Shown: piece after piece, positions 43,620-53,286 of the stretch
How positions within the stretch are numbered: position 1 is the stretch's first letter
Layout: each line of letters opens with the position of its first letter
Assembly: GCF_001953635.1 (NCBI RefSeq)
Contig: NZ_MEJH01000003.1
Location: forward strand, 1,176,648 to 1,240,647
Direction of reading: 5' to 3'
Origin: Alteromonas abrolhosensis
GTDB lineage: Bacteria > Pseudomonadota > Gammaproteobacteria > Enterobacterales > Alteromonadaceae
DNA length: 64,000 nt
The notes under the pieces: model-generated
The model's input: the letters and a program-made list of their open reading frames with translations, nothing else
The model's database searches: none
What the model was told of the DNA's origin: nothing
Program-made: the position numbers and the translations under genes

Positions 43620-44372
43620 ATGAAAATACTCGTACCGGTCAAACGCGCGATCGACTACAACGTTAAGGTAAGAGTGAAGGCCGATGAGTCTGGCGTAGAT
43701 CTTACCAACGCAAAAATGGCCATTAACCCTTTTTGCGAAATTGCTGTTGAAGAAGCCGTTCGATTAAAAGAAAAAGGTGTGGCCACTGAAATCGTTGTTG
43801 TTTCAATTGGTGATAAGAGCTGCCAAGAACAAATACGTACAGCACTAGCCCTAGGTGCTGACCGTGGTATTCAAATCGATACCGACCAAAATCTTGATTC
43901 ACTTCAAGTGGCGAAGCTGTTATCTAAAGTAGTTGAAGAAGAGCAACCACAGCTTGTTATTCTTGGTAAGCAGAGTATCGACTCTGACAATAACCAAACA
44001 GGACAGATGCTTGCTGCATTAACTGGCATGCCACAGGGCACTTTTGCGTCAGAAGTCGTTGTTGACGGCGAAAAAGTAAATGTAACCCGTGAAATTGACG
44101 GCGGTCTTCAAACTGTTGCACTTTCGCTTCCAGCGGTAGTAACCACAGATCTTCGCTTGAACGAGCCGCGTTATGCATCGCTTCCAAATATCATGAAAGC
44201 AAAACGCAAACCGTTAGACGTTAAAGCGGCTGCGGATTTTGGTGTTTCACTTGACTCAAACGTTAAGGTGCTAAAAGTGACGCCTCCGCCTCAGCGCGAG
44301 GGTGGCATTAAAGTGGCAGATGTTGCTGAGTTGGTAGACAAGTTAAAAAATGAAGCAAAGGTGATCTCATGA
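43620..44372 (+). CDS. etfB: Electron transfer flavoprotein beta subunit
   Basis: Small ETF subunit (250 aa) that binds AMP and docks to acyl-CoA dehydrogenases. It begins [20 protein letters not shown] and has [17 protein letters not shown]. The segment [20 protein letters not shown] contains the AMP site, and [20 protein letters not shown] is the recognition-loop signature. GAGGT precedes the ATG. It overlaps etfA by 4 bp and is divergent from etfD, with shared palindromic operators in between. Confidence 0.97.
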   Translation: MKILVPVKRAIDYNVKVRVKADESGVDLTNAKMAINPFCEIAVEEAVRLKEKGVATEIVVVSIGDKSCQEQIRTALALGADRGIQIDTDQNLDSLQVAKLLSKVVEEEQPQLVILGKQSIDSDNNQTGQMLAALTGMPQGTFASEVVVDGEKVNVTREIDGGLQTVALSLPAVVTTDLRLNEPRYASLPNIMKAKRKPLDVKAAADFGVSLDSNVKVLKVTPPPQREGGIKVADVAELVDKLKNEAKVIS

Positions 44373-45295
44373 GCGTACTCGTATATGCAGAACACGATAA
44401 TGCAAGCTTAAAGACTGAAACGCATAAGCTTGTGAATGCCGCGCAGAAAATGGGTGGCGATATTCACGTGCTAGTCGCAGGTGAAGGTTGCCAAGCAGTA
44501 GCTGAAGCTGCGGCGCAAATTGATGGTGTTGCAAAAGTACTTGTTGCTGACAATGCTGCTTACAAGCATCAGCTTGCTGAGAATACGGCTGATCTAGTAG
44601 TAGAACTTGCTGCTGACTACAGCCACATTGTTGCTGCTGCAACCACTACAGGTAAGAACTTCATGCCTCGCGTAGCGGCTTTATTAGACGTAGCGCAAAT
44701 CTCTGACATCATTGGTGTAGAGAGTGAAGACACGTTTGTACGCCCAATTTACGCAGGTAACGCTATTGCTACCGTACAATCATCTGACGCGAAGAAGGTC
44801 ATTACTGTACGAGCTGCATCATTTGATGCTGCAACAACAGGCGGCAGCGCAGAAGTTACGTCTTTAGACGTTGTTAAAGGTAGCGAGAAGTCTGACTTTG
44901 TATCGGCAGAATTAACTGAATCTGAACGCCCTGAGCTCACTGCAGCAGAAGTGGTTATTTCAGGTGGCCGTGGTATGCAAAACGGCGACAACTTCAAGCT
45001 TCTTGAAGGCATTGCCGACAAGCTTGGTGCTGCCATCGGTGCGTCGCGCGCTGCGGTAGATGCAGGGTTCGTGCCTAATGATATGCAGGTAGGTCAAACA
45101 GGTAAAATTGTTGCGCCTCAGCTTTATATCGCAGTAGGTATCTCGGGCGCTATTCAGCACCTTGCAGGTATGAAAGACTCTAAAGTCATTGTTGCTATCA
45201 ACAAAGATGAGGAAGCGCCAATTTTCCAGGTTGCAGATTACGGGTTAGTAGGCGACTTGTTTGATGTACTTCCAGAGCTGGAAAATTCGTTGTAA
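44369..45295 (+). CDS. etfA: Electron transfer flavoprotein alpha subunit
   Basis: Large ETF subunit (308 aa) that binds FAD. The C-terminal FAD domain is clear: [20 protein letters not shown], then [40 protein letters not shown] and [19 protein letters not shown]. The N-terminal domain is shorter and less conserved. It is translationally coupled to etfB (ATGA overlap) and followed by a strong terminator. It carries electrons from the fatty-acyl and related dehydrogenases to etfD. Confidence 0.97.
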   Translation: MSVLVYAEHDNASLKTETHKLVNAAQKMGGDIHVLVAGEGCQAVAEAAAQIDGVAKVLVADNAAYKHQLAENTADLVVELAADYSHIVAAATTTGKNFMPRVAALLDVAQISDIIGVESEDTFVRPIYAGNAIATVQSSDAKKVITVRAASFDAATTGGSAEVTSLDVVKGSEKSDFVSAELTESERPELTAAEVVISGGRGMQNGDNFKLLEGIADKLGAAIGASRAAVDAGFVPNDMQVGQTGKIVAPQLYIAVGISGAIQHLAGMKDSKVIVAINKDEEAPIFQVADYGLVGDLFDVLPELENSL

Positions 45296-45326
45296 ATCTA
45301 ATTTTAAGGCTTAACAAATTAAAGAC

Positions 45327-45354
45327 AAAAGGCTGCGTATACGCAGCCTTTTTT
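45327..45354 (+). terminator. Rho-independent terminator after etfBA
   Basis: A fully self-complementary 26-bp element AAAAGGCTGCGTA / TACGCAGCCTTTT is followed by further T residues. Confidence 0.93.
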
Positions 45355-45416
45355 GTAGGGAATCGTTATAAAATACCTAGATTAGTTACGGGTGTGTTTT
45401 TTAATGGAACAATAAT

Positions 45417-45725
45417 TTAAACGCGCACCACTGAGTTGTCTTCTATGCTCACAGGTGAGGGAATATAAGCATCTGCTTCCCAATCGTTTTCCCATTTTTC
45501 ACCATCGATGAGATAGCGAAACTGGTACTCGTGATCCTTCTCTAAATCCACCGTTAACGTAAAGTCTCCACTTTTCAGTTTCTTCATCGTTAGTGGCTGT
45601 GATTTCCAGTCAGTAAAGTCACCACACAACGCTGCTTCTTTGGCGTCTTGCGCCGCTTCCGCATTTAGTCGAAATGTCACTTTGCACAGAGGTTTTGATT
45701 TAAGGTATTGTTTCTTAAGACTCAT
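45417..45725 (-). CDS. Stand-alone isoamylase N-terminal (CBM48, glycogen-binding) domain protein
   Basis: Small protein (102 aa) consisting of one early-set beta-sandwich of the CBM48/AMPK-beta type. Typical residues are visible: CGDFTDWKSQPLTMKKLKSG followed by the TLTVDLEKDHEYQFRYLIDG strand pair, WENDWEADAYIPS, then NSVVRV at the end. The ATG at 45725 gives MSLKKQYLKSKPLCKVTFRL, which starts right at the domain; 17 extra codons upstream are open but unsupported. It has no catalytic domain and no signal peptide. It may bind alpha-glucan and target or regulate an enzyme encoded elsewhere. It is divergent from the RND adaptor gene. Confidence 0.88.
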   Translation of the reverse strand: MSLKKQYLKSKPLCKVTFRLNAEAAQDAKEAALCGDFTDWKSQPLTMKKLKSGDFTLTVDLEKDHEYQFRYLIDGEKWENDWEADAYIPSPVSIEDNSVVRV

Positions 45726-46105
45726 AATGTGTTTTCCCTTCAACGTAGCGAAATCATTCCCGAGGCTACTTCGCATTAAAGACTAAGCTCAAATAACAAC
45801 CGCCGGTTAACTCATAACCAATGAGTGATTAAATAATCAACGAAAATCTGATAATTATCAATCTTACTTTGTATTCTTTTGATAATTTTTTATATTAGGG
45901 CGGCTGATTTTTATGTGTATTTTAAAAACAATTAACAGACACAAAATTTAACAATCTTAGGTGGGCACAATAACCACAAATCAGTACACTAGTGTTGAAA
46001 CAATAATAATAGATTTTCGTGGGTTATCAGGTGGTATGTGAAAGTGCAATACATCGTTGCGTCCGTTTCACTCGCGTGGATTTCCTTCGTTCCTAGGGAT
46101 AGTAA
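45726..46105. other. 380-bp divergent intergenic region
   Basis: AT-rich, with promoters expected for the CBM48 gene and the RND operon. A 12-bp palindrome TGATAATTATCA lies at 45849-45860; it is too short to call a Fur box. No small gene is supported. Confidence 0.5.
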
Positions 46106-47338
46106 ATGAAAAACTCCATCTTGATGAAAAGTGGCATTCCACTAATCATAGTTTTGGTCGCGTTTATCGCCGCGACAGTCATGATCAAATCACGTAAGCC
46201 ACCAGAGCAAGTACCCGTGGAAATTCCTGCTTTTTTGGTTGAAGCGAAAGAAGCAACAGCAGAGGCCGTGAGCTTTATCGTAAAATCTCAGGGTAATGTT
46301 GTTCCACGAAATAAAACTGCGTTAAGTGCGCAGGTCAGTGGCCAAGTAGTAAGTTTGTCTGATGTATTTATAGCTGGCGGTACGTTCAAAAAAGGGGATT
46401 TACTGGCAACACTTGAACAAGATGATTATCGCACGGATCTTAAGCTTGCAGAGGCTGAATTAGCTCAAGCGCAAGCAGCGCTTCAAGAAGAAATAGCTCG
46501 CGGCAAAGTAGCAGAGCAAGAATGGCGTTCGGTAAGTAGCGTTGCACCGCCTGAGTTGGGTTTACGTAAGCCGCAACTGGCAAAAGAACAAGCAAACGTT
46601 AAAGCTGCAGAAGCCAAACTAGAGCGCGCAAAACGCAACTTGGCAAGAACGCAAATTACAGCCCCTTATAATGGCATTGTGGTTGAACGTAATATTGACC
46701 TGGGTCAGTTTGTATCAATGGGCGCAGTACTTGGTACCGTTTACTCCACCGATACTGCAGAAGTCAGGCTGCCTATTACTGACAGCGATTTAATGTTTAT
46801 CAATATTGCCGGACAATCCAATGACGGCGCTCCGGTTTCGTTGACGGCCTCTGTGGGCGGTGTGAAACGTACTTGGGAAGGTAAACTGGTGCGTTCAGAA
46901 GGTATTTTAGATACAGGCAGCCGAGTAGTATATGCCATTGTGGAAGTACAAGATCCTTACAATCTGAAATCTTCACACAATGCCCCCCTTCGTTTTGGTC
47001 AGTTTGTAGAAGCAGAAATCACGTCTCGTCAGAATGAAGATCTGGTTGTACTTCCTCGTAGTATTCTTCGTTTAGACAACACAGTGCTTACAGTCAACGA
47101 CAACCGTGAAATAGAAATTAAACCTGTTGAAGTGGCACGCACAACTGCAAAAGAGGTATTCATTCGCTCTGGTATTGAGCCCGGAAGTTTAGTAGTAAGA
47201 AGCGCTGTACCTAACCCGTACAACGGCATGAAAGTTCGTCTACCAGGTGACGAACCAGTGCTATCTGATGCCGCTGAATTGGACACCACGGAAGATACCG
47301 ACAAAGTAGAAAGCAAGACGTCGGAAGGTGATAACTAA
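46106..47338 (+). CDS. RND periplasmic adaptor (HlyD/AcrA type)
   Basis: Membrane fusion protein of 410 aa, anchored by an uncleaved N-terminal helix (SGIPLIIVLVAFIAATVMI). The lipoyl halves are SLSDVFIAGGTFKKGDLLAT and RTQITAPYNGIVVERNIDLG, flanking a coiled alpha-hairpin of alternating Ala/Glu residues. The beta-barrel and C-terminal domains follow (VEAEITSRQNEDLVVLPRSI). The acidic C-terminal tail (about 30 residues) is unusual. TAGGGA precedes the ATG. Its stop codon overlaps the permease start (TAATG), so the pair forms one pump. No outer-membrane channel gene is adjacent. Confidence 0.93.
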   Translation: MKNSILMKSGIPLIIVLVAFIAATVMIKSRKPPEQVPVEIPAFLVEAKEATAEAVSFIVKSQGNVVPRNKTALSAQVSGQVVSLSDVFIAGGTFKKGDLLATLEQDDYRTDLKLAEAELAQAQAALQEEIARGKVAEQEWRSVSSVAPPELGLRKPQLAKEQANVKAAEAKLERAKRNLARTQITAPYNGIVVERNIDLGQFVSMGAVLGTVYSTDTAEVRLPITDSDLMFINIAGQSNDGAPVSLTASVGGVKRTWEGKLVRSEGILDTGSRVVYAIVEVQDPYNLKSSHNAPLRFGQFVEAEITSRQNEDLVVLPRSILRLDNTVLTVNDNREIEIKPVEVARTTAKEVFIRSGIEPGSLVVRSAVPNPYNGMKVRLPGDEPVLSDAAELDTTEDTDKVESKTSEGDN

Positions 47339-50300
47339 TGAGCCGTATTGAGACCAATAAGGGGTTAATCGCTTGGTTCGCGCACAATAACGTTGCTGCT
47401 AACCTTCTAATGTGGTTGCTCGTAGTGGGCGGGTTGTTCGGTGCTTTTAGTATTCAAAAGCAAGTGTTCCCCAATTTCGAGATAGACGTTATCAATGTCC
47501 GCGTGCCGTATTTGGGTGCAGCGCCTCAGGAAGTAGAAGAGGGCGTACTGCTTAAAATTGAAGAGGCCATCAAAGACTTAGAGGGCATCAAGCAGCTCAA
47601 TTCCACAGCCGTTGAAGGAATGGGTACGGTAAGTATTCAGGTGGAAGAAGACTATGATGTTCAATCTTTACTTGATGAAGTAAAAGTACAAGTTGACGCT
47701 ATTCCGAGCTTCCCCGCAGACACTGAAAAGCCCGTTATTTACCGTCAAAAAATACAACAAGACGTAATTTGGCTCTCGGTTTACGGCGACGCGTCTGAAC
47801 GGGAGTTAAAAGAGTTTGCCAAAGATTTGCGCGACGACATTGCTAACCTACCTGGTATTTCAAGTGTTCAGGTGGTTGGGGCAAGAGACTATGAAATTTC
47901 TGTAGAGCTATCTGAAGTCGATTTACAAAAATATAATTTAACGTTTGCTGAAGTCGTGGCGCGTTTAAGTCAGACGAGTGTGGATTTACCTGGCGGCTCA
48001 ATCCGTACCGAAAATGGCGATATATTACTTAGAACAAAAGGGCAGGCGTATACAGGCTGGGATTTCTCTCAGATAGTATTGCTGACTAACGCCAACGGCA
48101 CACGTGTGACCTTAGGTGATGTGGCATACATCAACGACGGCTTCATTGAAAATAACCAATATGCGCTATTTGATGACAAACCCGCTGTTAGTTTGCGCGT
48201 CCGCGCGGTAGGCGATCAAAATGCTCTGGAAATATCAGAGCAAGTTAACAACTATATTAATAGTCACAAATCAGAATTTCCTGCGCACATTACCGCTGAT
48301 ACATGGGGGGATAGCTCATTCTACCTAGCCGACCGACTTAACATGATGCTAGAAAACATGTTCTTCGGTGCGTTACTCGTTTTCTTGGTATTGTCTTTGT
48401 TTTTAAAGATTAAGCTCGCTTTTTGGGTAATTGTTGGCTTGCCAGTCTGCTTTCTTGGCACCTTGCTAGTAATGCCGTTAGACATGGTAGGTGTGTCTAT
48501 CAATATGCTTAGTCTATTCGCGTTTATTCTTGTGCTAGGTATAGTGGTTGATGACGCCATTATCATGGGTGAATCGGCGTATTCTGAAATAGACAAAAAA
48601 GGCCATAGCGCGGAAAACGTTATCGCGGGTGTTAAAAAGGTGGCCATGCCTGCGACCTTTGGTGTATTGACTACCATTGCCGCTTTTTCACCTATGCTTA
48701 TGGTATCTGGGCCCTTTGGCATTATTTGGAAAACCATCGGTATGGTGGTGATTGTTTGCCTTATTTTCTCGCTCATTGAGTCCAAGTTAATACTTCCTGC
48801 TCACTTGGTACATATGAAACTGAAGCCTTATGACCCGGCAAAGGCTAATGCTTTTCAAAAGTTTAGAGACTTTTTCAGTGAAGGAATAAAATCGTTTATT
48901 CACAATAAATATGCGCCATTTTTAGCTAAAGCCGTTCGAAATCGCTACACAACAGTCGCTGTATTTACTGCTATGTTGATCCTAACCGTAGGTTTGTTTG
49001 GCGGTGGTATCGTGCGCTTTGTATTTTTCCCCAACATACCCAGTGACTTTATGATCGCTAGCTTCGAACTTGAACCAGGTTCTTCGCTAGAACAGCGTGA
49101 CAATGTGTTAACTACACTGCGCGAAGCCATGCACCGCATGGACGAAAAAGTGGCTGAAGAGTCGGGTGAGAACGTAATTAAACACGCCATTGCTTTTGAC
49201 AATGGAAACCTTGGTGGTGAAATTTTTGCGGAGCTTACAAAAGGCGAAACCCGAACGCTCACTGATTTTGAAATTCAAAACATGTGGCGTGAAGAACTAC
49301 CTGAAATTCCTGGTGTTAAGTCATTCAATATTAGTTCGCCGGGCGGCCCAGGTGGCGGTTCTGATCTTAGCTTTGAGTTCAGTTCGAGTGATATAAAGGC
49401 ACTGCGTGCAATTAGTGAAGAACTTAAGGAAGCTTTGGATAAATACGAAGGCGTTACTGATATCAATGACACCTTCTCAGGCGGCAGCGAAGAAATTCAG
49501 CTGGCACTGAAGCCTCAAGCTGATGCATTAGGCATTTCTTTGCGTGATTTGGGTCAGCAGGTTCGCTTTGGTTTCTATGGCGCGGAAGTACAGCGTATTC
49601 AGCGTGATGATGAAGAAATTAAGGTGATGGTACGTTATCCAAAGACAGAGCGTAGCTCTATTGAACACCTTGAAAACATGCGTATACGCGCGCCCAATGG
49701 TCAGGAAATACCGTTTGAGCAAGTGGCGACGTTCACGGTAGGTCAGGGCTTTGATTCAATCATTCGTGTCGACGGTAAACGCTCGGTAACCGTAACTGGT
49801 GCTGTGGATAAAGCGTTGCTAGACCCGTCAGAAGTAACCAACGATGTGATTGAAAATTTGATGCCGGATCTACTTGCGCGCTATCCAAACGTGGATTTTC
49901 AGCTTCAAGGAAACTCTAAGGAACAGGCTGACGCTATGATTAGCCTTATGCAGGGACTTCTATTTGCACTGTTTGCCATTTATACCTTGCTAGCTATTCC
50001 GCTTAAATCTTACAGCCAGCCCTTCATTATCATGTCGGTTATTCCGTTTGGTATTGTAGGGGCCATTGTTGGGCACTTGGTGTTAGGTATGGCAGTAAGC
50101 GTACTTTCTATCTGCGGTATTATTGCCTTGTCTGGGGTGGTAGTTAACGACAGCTTAATCATGGTGGATTTTGTTAACCGAGCACGCAAAGAAGGCATGT
50201 CACTTATGGACGCTGCAATCAGTGCCGGTACACAGCGTTTCAGAGCAATCATACTTACCTCATTAACAACCTTTATGGGGCTTATGCCGATTGTTTTTGA

Positions 50301-50472
50301 GCGCAGTTTACAGGCTCAGGTTGTGATCCCTATGGCCATTTCATTGGCCTTTGGTATCTTATTTGCCACCGTGATTACCTTACTGCTTGTCCCTGCACTA
50401 TACCTCATTCTAAATGACATTAAGGGTGTGTTTAGAGGTCGAAAACACGCACAAATTACGACAGAAAGCTAA
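47338..50472 (+). CDS. RND efflux permease
   Basis: RND permease of 1044 aa. TM1 is NNVAANLLMWLLVVGGLFGA. The porter region has KQVFPNFEIDVINVRVPYLG, and TM4 has ILVLGIVVDDAIIMGESAY with both proton-relay Asp residues, unlike the permeases at 23653-30212. A Gly/Pro-rich loop SSPGGPGGGSDLSF lies in the second porter domain. The C-terminal repeat has ICGIIALSGVVVNDSLIMVD. It forms a pump with the adaptor encoded immediately upstream (1-bp overlap). The substrate is unknown. Confidence 0.94.
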   Translation: MSRIETNKGLIAWFAHNNVAANLLMWLLVVGGLFGAFSIQKQVFPNFEIDVINVRVPYLGAAPQEVEEGVLLKIEEAIKDLEGIKQLNSTAVEGMGTVSIQVEEDYDVQSLLDEVKVQVDAIPSFPADTEKPVIYRQKIQQDVIWLSVYGDASERELKEFAKDLRDDIANLPGISSVQVVGARDYEISVELSEVDLQKYNLTFAEVVARLSQTSVDLPGGSIRTENGDILLRTKGQAYTGWDFSQIVLLTNANGTRVTLGDVAYINDGFIENNQYALFDDKPAVSLRVRAVGDQNALEISEQVNNYINSHKSEFPAHITADTWGDSSFYLADRLNMMLENMFFGALLVFLVLSLFLKIKLAFWVIVGLPVCFLGTLLVMPLDMVGVSINMLSLFAFILVLGIVVDDAIIMGESAYSEIDKKGHSAENVIAGVKKVAMPATFGVLTTIAAFSPMLMVSGPFGIIWKTIGMVVIVCLIFSLIESKLILPAHLVHMKLKPYDPAKANAFQKFRDFFSEGIKSFIHNKYAPFLAKAVRNRYTTVAVFTAMLILTVGLFGGGIVRFVFFPNIPSDFMIASFELEPGSSLEQRDNVLTTLREAMHRMDEKVAEESGENVIKHAIAFDNGNLGGEIFAELTKGETRTLTDFEIQNMWREELPEIPGVKSFNISSPGGPGGGSDLSFEFSSSDIKALRAISEELKEALDKYEGVTDINDTFSGGSEEIQLALKPQADALGISLRDLGQQVRFGFYGAEVQRIQRDDEEIKVMVRYPKTERSSIEHLENMRIRAPNGQEIPFEQVATFTVGQGFDSIIRVDGKRSVTVTGAVDKALLDPSEVTNDVIENLMPDLLARYPNVDFQLQGNSKEQADAMISLMQGLLFALFAIYTLLAIPLKSYSQPFIIMSVIPFGIVGAIVGHLVLGMAVSVLSICGIIALSGVVVNDSLIMVDFVNRARKEGMSLMDAAISAGTQRFRAIILTSLTTFMGLMPIVFERSLQAQVVIPMAISLAFGILFATVITLLLVPALYLILNDIKGVFRGRKHAQITTES

Positions 50473-50478
50473 ATAGAA

Positions 50479-50503
50479 AATGCCGGTTAAGACCGGCATT
50501 TTT
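50479..50503 (+). terminator. Rho-independent terminator after RND pump
   Basis: The stem AATGCCGGT / ACCGGCATT with a TAAG loop is followed by TTTT, in the 47-bp gap before the prolyl oligopeptidase gene. Confidence 0.9.
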
Positions 50504-50519
50504 CGTTTGAGGAATAAAA

Positions 50520-52682
50520 ATGAAGAAAAATCTAATATACGCTGCCATAGTAGCAGCCTCTGCAGGCTTAACCTTGGCTTGCACAACCTCTTACACTGCG
50601 AATACCGATTCGGTAAAAAGTGAAACCAAAAACGTTGCTATGCCGAAAGTGCCTGGTTATCCAGAAACCAGAACTGTAGCGCAGCAGGATGACTACCATG
50701 GTACTGTGGTTAGCGACCCGTATCGCTGGCTAGAGGAAGAAAAGAGCGAAGAGGTAAGTGCTTGGGTTGAGTCTCAAAACACCCTTGCTCGTCCTTATCT
50801 GGCTGAGTTGCCCTCTAGAGAGCGATACAAAGAACGTTTAACGGCGCTGTGGGATTACGAAAAATATTCAACACCCTATATGGTAAACGGCAAGCTGTTT
50901 TACTCTTATAACGACGGCTTACAAAACCAATACGTGCTTTATATGGCTGACGGCGTTAACGGTGAGCCTGAAGTTCTGATTGACCCAAATACCCTGAGTG
51001 AAGATGGCACAGTGTCTATGGCGTCAACAGAACTAAGTCCTAAAGCCTCGTATTTAGCCTATATGCTTTCCGATGGCGGTACCGACTGGAAAACCATTCA
51101 CATTCGCAACACCAGCAGCAAGTCGGATTTAACGGATACCATCAAAGGTATTAAGTTTACGAATATTGCGTGGCTGCCTGATGAGAGTGGCTTTTTCTAT
51201 TCCCGTTACCCGCAAAATGACGCCGGTAAGTATGATGACAGCCAAACCGTATCCATCTATTTTCACGCAATAGGTACAGCACAAAGTGAAGACAAAAAGG
51301 TTTTCGCGTTTGACAATAAACCTACATGGAACCCTTATCCTTCGGTTGTTCAAGATGGCAAAACACTGCTTATTTCTGTATTCGAGGGATATCAGGCGAA
51401 TGGTGTTTACGCTAAGTCGCTGGTAACGGAGAACAGTGACCTTGTTCCCGTTTTTGATAAGTGGGACGGTCGATACGACCTGATTGGCGAGCATGACGAC
51501 GAGTTATTTTTCACATCTACAGCAAATGCCCCTACAGGTAAGGTTATTAAGGTTGATTTCGATGGTGGCGTTAAAGCAACGGAAACCGTAATTGAGAGCA
51601 CTTCTGATACCTTGTCTAGCGTTTCACTTCTTGGTGAAAAGCTCTTTGCACAGTATCTAAAAGATGTAAAAGGGCAAGTAAGTGTTTTTGACTTAAACGG
51701 CAAGCGAGTAGATGAAATTGCGTTTTCTGACATTGGAAGCGTAAGCGGCTTTTACGGTAGTAAAAATACCGATACAACTTTTTATAAGCTCACTGGGTTC
51801 ACCAATCCTGGTCAAGTGTTTGCCTATGATATAGAAACTGGTGAGTCATCGTTGTTTAAAACCATCGATACTGGCATTAATTATGATGACTACGAAACGA
51901 AGCAAATCTTTTACATCAGTAAAGATGGAACCAAAGTTCCTATGTTTATTGTGCATAAGAAAGGCCTGAAGTTAGACGGAAACAATAAAACGCTATTGTA
52001 CGGTTACGGTGGTTTTAATATTTCACTGTTACCACGCTATTCAGTATCACGCATGGTATGGGTAGAGCAGGGTAATGTGCTGGCCATAGCCAACTTACGT
52101 GGTGGTGGCGAGTATGGACAACAGTGGCACAAGGCCGGTACTAAGTTAGATAAGCAGAACGTATTTGATGACTTTATTGCAGCAGGCGAGTATCTAGTTG
52201 AAAGTGGCTACACCACGCCAGAAAAGATGGGTATTCAAGGTGGCTCGAATGGCGGTTTGCTTGTTGGTGCGACCTTGACTCAGCGCCCAGATCTTTTCTC
52301 AGCAGCCTTACCTGCAGTCGGTGTGCTAGATATGCTTCGCTATCACACACCAAGTGCAAATGCGCGAGCATGGTCTTCTGATTATGGATTAAGTGAAAAC
52401 AAAGACGAATTTGAAGCGCTCTATGCTTATTCGCCACTTCATAACACTAAGCCTGGCACCTGTTACCCAGCAACGTTGATAACTACGGGTGATCATGACG
52501 ACCGCGTTGTGCCGTGGCACAGTTATAAGTTCGCAGCGCAATTACAGGCAGATCAAGGCTGTGACAACCCAGTTCTGCTTCGCGTGGAAACCCGAGCGGG
52601 ACACGGTGCAGGCACACCTACATGGATGCAAATAGAGGGGTATGCTGACCAGTGGGCATTCCTAGAATCAGCCCTCGATTAA
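50520..52682 (+). CDS. Prolyl oligopeptidase (S9A), predicted lipoprotein
   Basis: Serine peptidase of family S9A, 720 aa, cleaving short peptides after proline. The N-terminus is a lipoprotein signal (AGLTLAC, lipid-anchored Cys at about residue 21), so it works in the periplasm or at the outer membrane. The seven-bladed propeller region is followed by the hydrolase domain: LLYGYGGFNISLLPRY, NLRGGGEYGQQWHKAG, nucleophile in GIQGGSNGGLLVGATLTQRP, Asp in GDHDDRVVPWHSYKFA and His in TRAGHGAGTP. The order Ser-Asp-His and spacing are normal. With the S46 peptidase at 61339 it points to active peptide scavenging. A terminator lies on each side. Confidence 0.95.
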   Translation: MKKNLIYAAIVAASAGLTLACTTSYTANTDSVKSETKNVAMPKVPGYPETRTVAQQDDYHGTVVSDPYRWLEEEKSEEVSAWVESQNTLARPYLAELPSRERYKERLTALWDYEKYSTPYMVNGKLFYSYNDGLQNQYVLYMADGVNGEPEVLIDPNTLSEDGTVSMASTELSPKASYLAYMLSDGGTDWKTIHIRNTSSKSDLTDTIKGIKFTNIAWLPDESGFFYSRYPQNDAGKYDDSQTVSIYFHAIGTAQSEDKKVFAFDNKPTWNPYPSVVQDGKTLLISVFEGYQANGVYAKSLVTENSDLVPVFDKWDGRYDLIGEHDDELFFTSTANAPTGKVIKVDFDGGVKATETVIESTSDTLSSVSLLGEKLFAQYLKDVKGQVSVFDLNGKRVDEIAFSDIGSVSGFYGSKNTDTTFYKLTGFTNPGQVFAYDIETGESSLFKTIDTGINYDDYETKQIFYISKDGTKVPMFIVHKKGLKLDGNNKTLLYGYGGFNISLLPRYSVSRMVWVEQGNVLAIANLRGGGEYGQQWHKAGTKLDKQNVFDDFIAAGEYLVESGYTTPEKMGIQGGSNGGLLVGATLTQRPDLFSAALPAVGVLDMLRYHTPSANARAWSSDYGLSENKDEFEALYAYSPLHNTKPGTCYPATLITTGDHDDRVVPWHSYKFAAQLQADQGCDNPVLLRVETRAGHGAGTPTWMQIEGYADQWAFLESALD

Positions 52683-52706
52683 GCTTTTTGATAACGACTA
52701 AACAGG

Positions 52707-52731
52707 AGCCGCTTGAATAAGCGGCTTTTTT
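52707..52731 (+). terminator. Rho-independent terminator after prolyl oligopeptidase
   Basis: The stem AGCCGCTT / AAGCGGCT with a GAAT loop is followed by a run of T. Confidence 0.92.
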
Positions 52732-52751
52732 GTTTGCATTTTAAACAAATA

Positions 52752-52780
52752 ACCATATACTGTATAAATATCAGTATGGT
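52752..52780. promoter_or_regulatory. LexA-like operator with 9-base spacer
   Basis: TACTGTATAAATATCAGTA (52758-52776) has CTG and CAG half-sites separated by nine instead of ten bases, inside a longer imperfect palindrome running from ACCATA (52752) to TATGGT (52780). It lies 55-83 bp upstream of the ATG of the unknown 118-aa gene. Except for one missing base it closely resembles known SOS boxes. It may instead be the site of another regulator. Confidence 0.45.
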
Positions 52781-52834
52781 TTATTTTGAGTCTCATCTTA
52801 GTTCGCTGATTAGCGCAACATTTAGGAGATAGTT

Positions 52835-53191
52835 ATGCAAACAGGTATTAAAGCGGTCGACCAGCTTATTTTAAAACATGGCATAATGGCTGATTTAGGT
52901 TCAGATACGTTTCAGCGCCGTAGTCGCTTAACTGGTGGCGATGAGCGTGCAAATGCACTGCCTTTCTGTATGTATCAAAAAGTGGCACATGCTCCTTTAT
53001 CTCATCAATTCACGGTGCATCACTTTTATATGCCTGGTAGTAAAGGGAAGCTGGCGAGCTTTCTGTTTAATGAAAAAGGGCAGTTGATCGAGCAGGTTTA
53101 CTATCAAAAAGTAGCGCGATGGGTGAAGGTGTGTAGGAAATTACAGCAGCTTGTGCAAATGCCTACATCTGATATTCATATGGCAGCTTAA
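52835..53191 (+). CDS. Small protein of unknown function (118 aa)
   Basis: I do not recognise a family. The protein is soluble and basic, with no signal peptide. The middle (HQFTVHHFYMPGSKGKLASF, LFNEKGQLIEQVYYQKVARW) looks like a small alpha/beta or all-beta domain, and a C-terminal helix KVCRKLQQLVQM follows. AGGAGAT precedes the ATG, so expression is likely. It has its own promoter region with the LexA-like palindrome at 52752-52780, suggesting stress or DNA-damage induction (inference). Convergent with the TonB-dependent receptor gene. Confidence 0.72.
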   Translation: MQTGIKAVDQLILKHGIMADLGSDTFQRRSRLTGGDERANALPFCMYQKVAHAPLSHQFTVHHFYMPGSKGKLASFLFNEKGQLIEQVYYQKVARWVKVCRKLQQLVQMPTSDIHMAA

Positions 53192-53198
53192 CAGGCAC

Positions 53199-53230
53199 AA
53201 AAAAGCGGTAACGTTGTTCAACGTTACCGC
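53199..53230 (-). terminator. Terminator of the TonB-dependent receptor gene
   Basis: A perfect 12-bp stem GCGGTAACGTTG / CAACGTTACCGC (53205-53230) is followed on the minus strand by six T residues. It also lies just after the convergent 118-aa gene. Confidence 0.9.
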
Positions 53231-53286
53231 CTATTCAAAAAATCAGTAGATAGCTCGAATGAATAGAACTAACTACTTATCTTTGC

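Noticed and set aside
45849..45860. TGATAATTATCA as a Fur box in the CBM48 / RND intergenic region
   Set aside because: Only a 12-bp palindrome with shortened spacing compared with the 19-bp consensus. AT-rich intergenic DNA gives such matches easily, and neither gene is iron-related.
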